Shown one piece after another: positions 1 to 6,799 of a stretch of 64,000 nt of DNA (the first letter of the stretch is position 1; every line of letters begins with the position of its first letter). The translations under genes were made by a program, and so were the position numbers. This DNA comes from Collinsella sp. (lineage in GTDB: Bacteria; Actinomycetota; Coriobacteriia; Coriobacteriales; Coriobacteriaceae). Where the stretch lies: positions 36,415-100,414 of the forward strand of contig DXLX01000018.1 of assembly GCA_019414515.1 (NCBI GenBank), read 5' to 3'. Below the pieces are notes generated by a model. That model ran no database searches. It was given only the letters and a program-made list of their open reading frames with translations, and was not told the DNA's origin.

Positions 1-918
1 CGTGGGGGCAACCATGGCGCCCAGCAGCCAAGTGTGGAACGGCATCTGTGCGGCCTTGGTAAGGGCGGCGAGCGATAGCAGGACGACCGGCATCACCAGC
101 AGTGCAGACTGCGCGGTACCGGCGCCGGAAAGCTCGATCATGCCCGAGATGGTCAGCGGCATGCCGTTGACGTGCAGAAACATAAGGCCCGCCAAAAACG
201 CGATGCCGCCCAGCATGTTGAGGATGATCTGGGTGAAGGCGTTTTTGATGGCCTCGGGCGTGCGCGTGTAGCCAATCATGAGGAACGAGCACACGGTGGT
301 GATTTCCCAGCCGCAGAACAGCCACTCAAGGTTGTCGCTCGTCACGATGACGAACATGGCCGAGAGGAACAGGAACATGAGCGCCAGGAACTGCGGGCGA
401 CGGTCGGGCGCGGTCTGCCCGCGCAGCGCGGCCTCGTGCTCGTCATGGGCCTGGAAGTCCTTCATGTAGCCCAGGGCATACACGCAGATAAGGCTGCCGA
501 CAATGCCAACGGCGAGCACCATGATCACACTCATGTAGTCCAGGTAGAGCGGGGTTGCGGTGACGGCTTCGGTCGCGGGCAGCGTCATGGCTGCAAAGGC
601 GAGCGAGCCCACCAGTTGGACTATGCCGAGCACCGTGGTGAGCGCGTTCCTATATTTGTACGCGTTGTATAGGATGACGGCGCACAGGATGACGTCGATG
701 ACGGAGCTGATGATCGAGAGCACATGCGAGGTACCGGGGGCAACCTCAAAGCTCTGCGGACCCGTGCCAAAAAACATGACGGCGACTACAACCGTCACCG
801 CCATAATAATGCCGGAACCTATGAGCCCCACCGCATCGCGGGCGCGGTCACCGCGCGCGAGCAGCATGCTCAGCGCCGGTACCAGCGGAAACAGGGTAAG
901 GAAATACAGTAGCGTCAT
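1..918 (-). CDS. Proton-conducting antiporter-like subunit (NuoL/HyfB/EchA type), 5' part
   Basis: The reading frame is open from an ATG at 918 to the window edge (306 codons), so the C-terminus is missing. The start is supported by GGGGGAG about 8 nt upstream. The translation is almost entirely hydrophobic with repeated membrane spans. It contains WLFCGWEITTVCSFLMIGY and MPFHTWLLGAMVAPT, which match the signature regions of the Mrp/NuoL/HyfB antiporter family (conserved Glu in the GWE segment, conserved Lys in LTKAAQMPFHTWL). In that family the subunit couples electron transfer by complex I or a group 4 [NiFe] hydrogenase to ion translocation across the membrane. A hydrogenase/Ech-type complex would suit a hydrogen-producing fermenter, but the partner genes lie outside the window, so complex I cannot be excluded. 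Confidence 0.8.
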   Translation of the reverse strand, partial: MTLLYFLTLFPLVPALSMLLARGDRARDAVGLIGSGIIMAVTVVVAVMFFGTGPQSFEVAPGTSHVLSIISSVIDVILCAVILYNAYKYRNALTTVLGIVQLVGSLAFAAMTLPATEAVTATPLYLDYMSVIMVLAVGIVGSLICVYALGYMKDFQAHDEHEAALRGQTAPDRRPQFLALMFLFLSAMFVIVTSDNLEWLFCGWEITTVCSFLMIGYTRTPEAIKNAFTQIILNMLGGIAFLAGLMFLHVNGMPLTISGMIELSGAGTAQSALLVMPVVLLSLAALTKAAQMPFHTWLLGAMVAPT

Positions 919-1166
919 ACCATCACTCCCCCATGCAAAAACGCTGCAATTGTTTAATGTTATAGCTCAATTGAGGAGCAGCGGCGGCAGGTTTTCGGTC
1001 AACTGGGGAGTTTTAGGCGTACGGGGTAAGGGCACGTCCGCTTTGGAGCAGTGGGGCGACGCTCCCCTATCGCAGCGACAGGCGCGCGGGCCACTGCGCG
1101 CGGTTTATTGGCCACTTTGGAGGATGTCCCGACAGGCTCGCGCCGGTCCAAAAAGTTGGCGCGGCA

Positions 1167-1191
1167 AGAAAAATGCGCCCCTATGGGCGCA
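1167..1191 (-). terminator. Rho-independent terminator after the HTH gene
   Basis: On the minus strand a perfect 7-bp stem (TGCGCCC/GGGCGCA) with a 4-nt loop is followed by TTTTTC. It begins 13 nt past the stop codon of the HTH gene at 1204. Confidence 0.8.
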
Positions 1192-1203
1192 CCATCCCGT
1201 TTG

Positions 1204-1599
1204 CTATTCCGCCTTTTTAACGCGCGGCTTGCGACCGCGCGGCTTATCGACCAGTGCGGCCTCACCGCTCTCGCGGTACTGACGGCACCAAGCCTTGACC
1301 GAAGACTCGCTGGGAATCTTGTGCTTGATCATGGCCTCGCGAACCGTCAAGCCGTTTTCCAGACGGTCCTTAACCACAGCGAGCTTTACGTCGTACGAGT
1401 AGGTGTGATGATGCGAACCGGCATTGAGAACGGCGTCGGCACCGCCCACGGCATACGCGCGGGCCCACTGACGAGCCGTGGCCTGGGGAATGCCAAGCTC
1501 CGCGGCGAGGGCGCGATGACCGACCCCCTCTTGGAGGATCTCGACGGCGCGCTGCCTAACCTCGGGCGCATGCGTGCGAGTCCTAGTTGCTTCCGACAT
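1204..1599 (-). CDS. Orphan IS3 OrfA-like helix-turn-helix protein
   Basis: The product is 131 aa from the ATG at 1599; a GTG at 1608 is also possible. It carries two consecutive homeodomain-like HTH units. The first is around residues 10-50 (RQRAVEILQEGVGHRALAAE followed by LGIPQATARQWARAY). The second is around 65-110 (VKDRLENGLTVREAMIKH followed by KIPSESSVKAWCRQYRESG). It ends in a basic tail, RGRKPRVKKAE. This is the architecture of the OrfA DNA-binding subunit of IS3-family transposases. No OrfB/DDE integrase frame follows; a terminator comes directly after the stop, and I see no terminal inverted repeats. It is therefore either a relic or a domesticated DNA-binding protein. AAGAAG lies about 9 nt before the ATG. 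Confidence 0.7.
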   Translation of the reverse strand: MSEATRTRTHAPEVRQRAVEILQEGVGHRALAAELGIPQATARQWARAYAVGGADAVLNAGSHHHTYSYDVKLAVVKDRLENGLTVREAMIKHKIPSESSVKAWCRQYRESGEAALVDKPRGRKPRVKKAE

Positions 1600-1608
1600 A
1601 CCTGCCAC

Positions 1609-1931
1609 TTCTTAGCCTTAACCGTTAATCTGCTTTCTTACGTGCAAGTTAGATAGTAGCATTTTACTGTTTGCTCAAAGCAGTTAATTAAAATAGACGC
1701 GGCGTTATCTGGGCATTTGGCACCAAATTACGACATTTCTTTATCGATTATTTACGCTGGTAGCTGACTCGCAGCTAATCGTCATTCGCTTGTCAACAAA
1801 ATTGGCATCTCTTTATGTCCTTTGATATAGAGGATATAGTTATTAACCCCTCCCCCAATAATTTTGAGTGATCTGCGAGGCAGTAGACGTCCTCACTCCT
1901 CATGGTTACCGCGCATTGCCATCCACCGGAG
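1609..1931. other. AT-rich intergenic region, no gene seen
   Basis: This stretch is clearly richer in A and T than its surroundings and has no convincing reading frame on either strand. It should hold the promoter of the minus-strand HTH gene; an extended -10-like TGCTACTAT lies at 1653-1661 on the minus strand, but without a good -35 at the usual distance. I see no repeat or RNA fold that I can name. Confidence 0.4.
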
Positions 1932-1973
1932 CAAAACAAAAAGGGCGGGACCTGCTGCGCTTGCAGGCCCCGC
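1932..1973 (-). terminator. Terminator of the Old Yellow Enzyme-like gene
   Basis: On the minus strand an 11-bp GC-rich stem (1963-1973 with 1945-1955, one G-U pair) and a 7-nt loop is followed by CCTTTTTGTTTTG. It lies about 75 bp after the stop of the gene at 2049. Confidence 0.85.
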
Positions 1974-2048
1974 ACCGGTTGACACCCGACGGGGCACAGC
2001 CGGGCGAGACGGATCCGTGCTACCGCCCCGCCTGGCCGCGATGTTCAA

Positions 2049-4079
2049 CTACAGCTCGTTGGCCGCGTGATACGCCGTGCGAATGGCGCTCGCAATGTCG
2101 GCGGTGCGCTCACCCGAGCAGTCGCCCACGCAGGTCACGGGCACCGTCACGCCATCCAGGTCAAACGCGTTGGCCTTGGAGCCCACGGCCATCACCACGT
2201 AATCGCAGGCGATCTTCACCGGCTCCTCGGCGCCGTCCTCGGTGGTGCGAACAGCCTCCACGCCCTCGTCGGTAATGGCGGTCAGGCGGGTCTTCACGTG
2301 CTGCTCCACGTTGTGCTCGGCAAAGTCGCTCATGATCAGCGGCAGAATGGTCTCGGACTCGCCCGCGGCAATCTTGTCGAGCATCTCCACGATCGCCACC
2401 TCGCAGCCGCGCTGCAGCAGGTACTCGGCAGTCTCGGTGCCCACCAGGCCACCGCCAATGACGGCGACGCGGCCCGTAAGCTCCACCTTGCCGGCCAGCA
2501 CGTCCCAGCTCGAGACGACCTTGTCCGAATCGGCACCCGGAACGGGGATGACCACGTCGTGCGCGCCCACGGCCACAATCGCGGCATCGGCGGCGTTGAG
2601 GTCCTCAGCGGTAGCGGCATGGTTGAGCTCAACCTTCACGCCCAGGCCGGGCAGAATCTTCTCGTAGTACTCGACCGAGCGCATGATCTCGTCCTTGCGC
2701 GGAGGCGCAGCCGCCAGCACAATCTGGCCGCCCAGATGATCGCTCGCCTCGTAGACGGTCACATCGTAGCCGCGCTTGGCCGCCACGCGCGCGGCCTCCA
2801 GACCGGCGATACCGCCGCCCACCACGGCGATCTTCTTGTCGCCCTCGCCCGGCTTAATGGCGATGGTCGCCTCGTCGCCGTTCTCGGCATTGAGCACGCA
2901 CGAGATGTACTTGCGGTTTTGAATCGCGTCGACGCAGCCCTTGTTGCAGTTGAGGCACTCGCGAATGGGCTCACCCGTGGCAGCCTTCAGCGCAATGTCG
3001 GGGTCGCACATGAGCGAGCGGCCGTAGGCGATGATGTCGGCCGCGCCGTCTTCCAGAATCTTCTCGCCGGCCTCGACCGAGACAACACGGCCCACGGTTG
3101 CCACCGGCACGGAGACCAGGGCCTTGACGCGCTCGGCCACCGGCAGCGTCCAGTTGTAGGGCATGGCGCCCATGGGCGGAATGGTGTCGCCCATGTTGCC
3201 GGTGTGGTTGGCCTGCGCGACCTGGATCATGTCGATGCCCGCGCCCTCGAGCAGCTTGGCGAATTCGCAGGCCTCGTCGGGCTGCAGGCCGCCCTTGCCG
3301 CGCGGCGTGCCGTCGGGGTTCTCCATGATCACGGGGAGCTTGTACTCCACCATCAGTTGCGGCGCGGCCTCCTTAATGGCAGCGACGACCTCGAGCGCGT
3401 AGCGGACGCGGTTCTCGAACGAGCCACCGTACTCGTCGGTACGCTGGTTGAGGATGGCCGAGCACAGCGAACCCACCAGGCGGTCGCCGTGGACCTCGAT
3501 GGCGTCGATGCCGGCCTGCTGCGCGCGGGCGGCCGAGGCAGCGATGGCTTCCTTGATCTGGGTGAGCTGCTCTACGCTGGCCTCGTTCACAAAGTGCTGC
3601 ATGTCGTGGTGCAGCTTGGCGTATGCCTGCTTGCGGATCTCGTTGGACTCGGCCATTTTGGCGGCAAAGGTCTCCTCGTCGCCGGCGGCCTTGGCCTCCT
3701 GCGCGGCCTTGGCAGCGACCATGGAGCCCATGACCATGCGGCCAACACCGGGCACGTCGTACTCGGGGTGGAACAGCTGCAGCGCGACCTTGGCACCGTG
3801 CTTGTGGACGGTATCGGCCAGCGCCTTAAACGTGGGGATCTGGGCGTCGGTCGCCAGCTTGGGCGTGGGGCTTGCGGTCATGACGGGAGCGACGTCACCG
3901 ATGACGATGTAGCTCACGCCGCCACGGGCCAGGCGCTCGTAAAAGGCCAGGCTGCGCTCGCCAATGGAACCGTCGCGCTCCTCGTAGCCGGTGGTCAGCG
4001 GCGGGAACATAATGCGGTTTTTGAGCTCAAGGGGGCCAACCGTAATGGGCTGGAGCAGCTTGGATGCAGGTGCGGTCAT
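2049..4079 (-). CDS. NADH:flavin oxidoreductase, Old Yellow Enzyme/FAD family (2,4-dienoyl-CoA or enoate reductase-like)
   Basis: The product is 676 aa, with the start at 4079 supported by GAGAGG about 8 nt upstream. Residues 1-365 form an OYE-type FMN barrel (PITVGPLELKNRIMFPPLTT; IDAIEVHGDRLVGS; RTDEYGGSFENRVRYALEVV). A CxxCx3C motif with a further Cys (CLNCNKGC, then ISC, about 374-394) is expected to bind a [4Fe-4S] cluster. Two Rossmann motifs follow, VVGGGIAGLEAARVA (about 415) and VIGGGLVGTETAEYL (about 540), for FAD and NAD(P)H. Members of this family (FadH, BaiCD/BaiH, enoate reductases) reduce alpha,beta-unsaturated substrates in the cytoplasm. The canonical His-Gly-x-His-Gly segment reads HGDRL, so the substrate may be unusual. 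A linker of about 45 residues rich in Ala/Glu/Lys (about 120-165) interrupts the barrel. The gene is monocistronic and lies downstream of a repeat array; the substrate cannot be told from sequence. Confidence 0.85.
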   Translation of the reverse strand: MTAPASKLLQPITVGPLELKNRIMFPPLTTGYEERDGSIGERSLAFYERLARGGVSYIVIGDVAPVMTASPTPKLATDAQIPTFKALADTVHKHGAKVALQLFHPEYDVPGVGRMVMGSMVAAKAAQEAKAAGDEETFAAKMAESNEIRKQAYAKLHHDMQHFVNEASVEQLTQIKEAIAASAARAQQAGIDAIEVHGDRLVGSLCSAILNQRTDEYGGSFENRVRYALEVVAAIKEAAPQLMVEYKLPVIMENPDGTPRGKGGLQPDEACEFAKLLEGAGIDMIQVAQANHTGNMGDTIPPMGAMPYNWTLPVAERVKALVSVPVATVGRVVSVEAGEKILEDGAADIIAYGRSLMCDPDIALKAATGEPIRECLNCNKGCVDAIQNRKYISCVLNAENGDEATIAIKPGEGDKKIAVVGGGIAGLEAARVAAKRGYDVTVYEASDHLGGQIVLAAAPPRKDEIMRSVEYYEKILPGLGVKVELNHAATAEDLNAADAAIVAVGAHDVVIPVPGADSDKVVSSWDVLAGKVELTGRVAVIGGGLVGTETAEYLLQRGCEVAIVEMLDKIAAGESETILPLIMSDFAEHNVEQHVKTRLTAITDEGVEAVRTTEDGAEEPVKIACDYVVMAVGSKANAFDLDGVTVPVTCVGDCSGERTADIASAIRTAYHAANEL

Positions 4080-4220
4080 GGATATTCCTCTCTTGTAGGC
4101 GCGGCGGCGATGATGCCGCGTAGTTGTCTAGAGGATATGGCATGAGAGCACGGCGGCACAACGAAAATCGGCGAATATCAGGTGACGGCAGGTGGATGGG
4201 GCGGGACGGCCCGTCGGTTC

Positions 4221-4679
4221 GTCTCAATCTGTAACAGTTACTCGGCAAAAACCGGGTCTTACTGTTACAGATCAAGACAAACGGGAGCGGTCCGTCGGAA
4301 AATCTCGATCTGTAACACTTACAGACCAAAAACGACCCTAGATGTTACAAATCGAGACGAACAAATTCGGTCCGACCAAACATCTCAATCTGTAACATCT
4401 AGGCCCACTTTTGGCCCCTACCTGTTACAGATCGGGACAACGGGAACCGTCCCAACAAAATGTCTCGATCTGTAACATCCATCGGCCAAAAACGACCCCA
4501 GGTGTTACAGATCAAGACAAACCAAACCCGCCTGCTAGAAAATCTCAATCTGTAACAGCTGCCCGGCAAAATCCGTCCCTCGTGTTACAGATTTAGACAA
4601 ACGCGGCCCAAACCGCCGGTATATCTCGATCTGTAACACCTAGCCGCCCAAATCGGGTCTTGGTGTTACAGATCGAGAT
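4221..4679. repeat. Alternating inverted-repeat array 1 (six units, twelve arms)
   Basis: Arm consensus TCTC(A/G)ATCTGTAACA and its reverse complement alternate. Forward arms start at 4222, 4303, 4383, 4463, 4543 and 4624; inverted arms start at 4263, 4343, 4423, 4503, 4583 and 4664. Start-to-start distance is always 40 or 41 bp, leaving 24-26 bp between arms. The 9-bp core TCTGTAACA is identical in all twelve arms except one base in the inverted arm at 4343. Intervening sequence is only loosely similar between units, with inner parts often carrying a CAAAAACG-like centre. Only the last unit pairs perfectly over 15 bp. The array lies between the tRNA-fMet and the OYE-like gene, both on the minus strand. 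The same repeat occurs at 20134-20271 and 27066-27283. It is not a CRISPR: the repeats are short and alternate in orientation, and no cas genes are present. Confidence 0.95.
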
Positions 4680-4771
4680 CTTTGATTGAGAGGCTGAGAA
4701 TTGAACCGAAGAAACGATCCCGGGATAACAAAAAAGCTCGCCGGCTTGACCGACGAGCTGCAAGTTCTTGG

Positions 4772-4845
4772 TCGCGGGGGCAGGATTTGAACCTACGACC
4801 TCCGGGTTATGAGCCCGGCGAGCTACCAGACTGCTCCACCCCGCA
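4772..4845 (-). tRNA. Initiator tRNA-Met (CAT)
   Basis: The 74-nt cloverleaf on the minus strand begins TGCGGGGTGGAGCAG and has anticodon CAT at 4809-4811. The anticodon stem carries three consecutive G-C pairs (GGG/CCC) and position 1 is not Watson-Crick paired with 72 (T1 against G72). Both are hallmarks of the initiator tRNA. The sequence closely follows the known E. coli fMet tRNA. CCA is not encoded: the bases after the discriminator A are CAA. Confidence 0.96.
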
Positions 4846-4876
4846 ATGTCTGGGCGCCTCATGTGCGCAAGAAAGA

Positions 4877-4905
4877 ATATTACGTGGGAGTTCGGTAAAC
4901 GGCAA
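4877..4905 (-). promoter_or_regulatory. Promoter of the initiator tRNA gene
   Basis: On the minus strand TTGCCG (4900-4905) and TAATAT (4877-4882) are separated by exactly 17 bp. They resemble a housekeeping -35/-10 pair. The predicted start would give a 5' leader of about 24 nt before the tRNA. Confidence 0.65.
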
Positions 4906-5041
4906 GGAAAATCTCGTAGAGCATAATTCCTTCATATTTAAACCCCTCAGCCCATATCACCGTGAACAAATCGCAGCCTAGCGCCGTCGGCGGCGCGTAT
5001 ACAATGGTGCGCGTCCTTTTACGCCGACACCTGGAGTAGAC

Positions 5042-5815
5042 ATGCTGCTCGCTATCGATATGGGAAACACGCAGACGGCCATGGGTCTGTTTGACGGAAA
5101 CGAGCTGGTGCAGTCGTGGCGCATGCCCACCGACCGCTCCTATACCGCCGACGAGATCCATGTGCGCCTGATGGGTTTCTTTAAGATGTACGGCCTTTCG
5201 CTCGACGCGGTCGACGCGATCGCCTTTGCCGGCGTGGTGCCGCAGCTCTCGCGCGAATGGCACGCCGTGGCCGACCGCATTACCGCAGACGCCATCGTTA
5301 TTGGGCCGCAGACGGCCGCGGTGACCAAGCTGCGCGCGGCGCGTCCCCAGGCCGTAGGCGCCGATCGCGTCGCCAACGCCGTTGCGGCCGAAACTATCTA
5401 CGGCGCGCCGGCGATCGTGGTGGACTTTGGCACCGCGACCAATATCGACGTCATCGATGAGGACGGTTATTACATTGGCGGAGCGATCGCGCCGGGTATC
5501 CGCATCTCCATGGACGCGCTTGCCGCACGTGCCGCCAAGCTCGCTAGCGTGCCGCTCGAGGCGCCCGAGCACGCCATCGGCCGCGATACCGAGGAGTGCA
5601 TCAAGGTCGGCGCCGTGGTGGGCGCTGCCGCCATGGCCGAGGGCCTGGTCGCGCGCATGAAGCGCGAGCTGGGCCGCGAGGATGCCACCGTTATCGCCAC
5701 GGGCGGTCTCGCCGGCATCGTCGCCGATTCGACCGATGCCTTCGACGTGGTCGACGGGCAGCTCACCATCAAGGGCATCTGCGAAATCTACCGCCGCATG
5801 CAGGAGCTGGGGTAA
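5042..5815 (+). CDS. coaX: Type III pantothenate kinase
   Basis: CoaX phosphorylates pantothenate with ATP, the first step of coenzyme A synthesis in the cytoplasm. The 257-aa length is normal for the family. The ASKHA-fold phosphate motif DMGNTQTAMGLF is at residues 6-17, GADRVANAVAAE with the conserved Asp at about 107-118, DFGTATNIDVI at about 131-141, and the substrate segment GGAIAPGIRISMDAL soon after. Type III enzymes are typically not feedback-inhibited by CoA and need a monovalent cation; that is family knowledge. The start at 5042 has GGAG about 7 nt upstream. The gene stands alone, divergent from the tRNA. Confidence 0.95.
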   Translation: MLLAIDMGNTQTAMGLFDGNELVQSWRMPTDRSYTADEIHVRLMGFFKMYGLSLDAVDAIAFAGVVPQLSREWHAVADRITADAIVIGPQTAAVTKLRAARPQAVGADRVANAVAAETIYGAPAIVVDFGTATNIDVIDEDGYYIGGAIAPGIRISMDALAARAAKLASVPLEAPEHAIGRDTEECIKVGAVVGAAAMAEGLVARMKRELGREDATVIATGGLAGIVADSTDAFDVVDGQLTIKGICEIYRRMQELG

Positions 5816-5874
5816 GACAGGGGCATAAGTCGAGCACGTCCAATGCCCCAGCCCCCGCAAACGTTCGCCAAGCC

Positions 5875-6000
5875 TATTCCTCAAAACTGAAAAATTTTCA
5901 ATTTTGAGGAATAGAGACTCCTCGAATACGCCCAGCACAGCGATATCGTGCATGTTTCCTATTCCTCAAAAACGAAATTTTTTCAATTTTGAGGAATAGG
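5875..6000. repeat. Twin TATTCCTCAAAA hairpins
   Basis: Two copies of the same inverted repeat lie 45 bp apart: TATTCCTCAAAA (5875-5886) with TTTTGAGGAATA (5902-5913), and a 14-bp version at 5958-5971 with 5987-6000. The loops are AT-rich and differ slightly. The pair lies between the convergent ends of coaX and the biotin-ligase-like gene. Neither copy looks like a standard GC-rich terminator. Confidence 0.85.
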
Positions 6001-6028
6001 ACCGAGATGCCGCTCCACAGTCACGCAA

Positions 6029-6060
6029 AAGCCCTCCCCGGTGCAGGCCGAGGAGGGCTT
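6029..6060 (-). terminator. Terminator hairpin after the biotin-ligase-like gene
   Basis: AAGCCCTCC (6029-6037) pairs with GGAGGGCTT (6052-6060). On the minus strand it is followed by TTGCG, and on the plus strand by CGTTGTCATTG, so it may work mainly for the minus-strand folP operon and weakly for coaX. Confidence 0.6.
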
Positions 6061-6097
6061 CGTTGTCATTGTTATCTATGGACGCGGACGCCTCGCG

Positions 6098-6799
6098 CTA
6101 CAGCCCGCGAATGCGTACGGCCTCGGGCGGAAACTCCTGCTCGCCGGCATCGGTCTTGATGGTCGCACGACCCCAGATGTCCAGGCCCGCAAATACACCA
6201 ACAGCAAGCGGCAAGCCGCTGGGCGACACCGCCGCAACTTGGCGACCCAGCAGCGGCACCATGTCGAAGTACTCGCCCAACACGGGGGCCAGCGGACCTG
6301 CGGCGCCCTGCGGCGTATTGGCAACAGCCGCCCAGGCGTCCACACGGGTCAGCACGGCGGCAGACAACTCCTCGACCAGCGCTTCGTCGGCCGCATCCAC
6401 ACCGAGCTCGCTCAATGCCGAACGCTCAATATCCACCGTCACGGCACCGAACATGCCCGCAGCACCGGCGCCGCCGTTGACGGTGACGCGCGCGAACGAC
6501 GTCTCAAACACAGGCGCACCGCACACGATGTCACTCGGCCACTGGATGCCCACCTTGCCGGCAAGGCCCAGGCCCGGCGTCGACGCCGTGCCCGCGAGCG
6601 CGTCCATCATGCCCATCGCCGCCACAAACGGCAGGCCGTGGAAGGCATGCATATTCACGTCCGGGCGCACGACCAGCGAAAACGTCAACGACGCCTCGCC
6701 CGCGCTCCAAGCGCACCAGCCCGCGGACACACCCTCGCGACCCGCGTCGCGCGCGGCGTCAAGCTCGGTGCCGGCGGCTACAACATTCATCTCAATCAT
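6098..6799 (-). CDS. Biotin--protein ligase-like protein with degenerate catalytic site
   Basis: The 233-aa protein follows the BirA/LplA catalytic fold and C-terminal domain in outline. SLVVRPDVN and LPFVAAMGMMDAL align with the core, KVGIQWPSDIV with the family motif KVxxKWPNDI, and GRQVAAVSPSGLPLAVGVFAGL with the small SH3-like C-terminal domain. Key residues are missing. The biotinyl-AMP loop GRGRxGRxW reads GREGVSAGW, KWPND reads QWPSD, and the catalytic Lys of the KLAGIL motif is absent (GAPVFETSF). It probably cannot act as an ordinary biotin ligase and may bind a ligand or be regulatory. The ATG at 6799 abuts the TAG of the folP-folK gene (TAGATG), so translation is probably coupled; an ATG at 6790 is an alternative. 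Confidence 0.6.
   Translation of the reverse strand: MIEMNVVAAGTELDAARDAGREGVSAGWCAWSAGEASLTFSLVVRPDVNMHAFHGLPFVAAMGMMDALAGTASTPGLGLAGKVGIQWPSDIVCGAPVFETSFARVTVNGGAGAAGMFGAVTVDIERSALSELGVDAADEALVEELSAAVLTRVDAWAAVANTPQGAAGPLAPVLGEYFDMVPLLGRQVAAVSPSGLPLAVGVFAGLDIWGRATIKTDAGEQEFPPEAVRIRGL

Noticed and set aside
2067..4145. 692-aa plus-strand reading frame antisense to the OYE-like gene
   Set aside because: It is a long GC-driven shadow frame with no domain, while the minus strand holds clear OYE, Fe-S and FAD motifs.
4182..4596. Small plus-strand reading frames with SICN-type repeats
   Set aside because: They are translations of the inverted-repeat array, without a ribosome site and with breaks between units.
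4221..4679. CRISPR array
   Set aside because: The repeat is only 15 bp and flips orientation at each step. Intervening segments are loosely alike rather than unrelated, and no cas gene is in the window.
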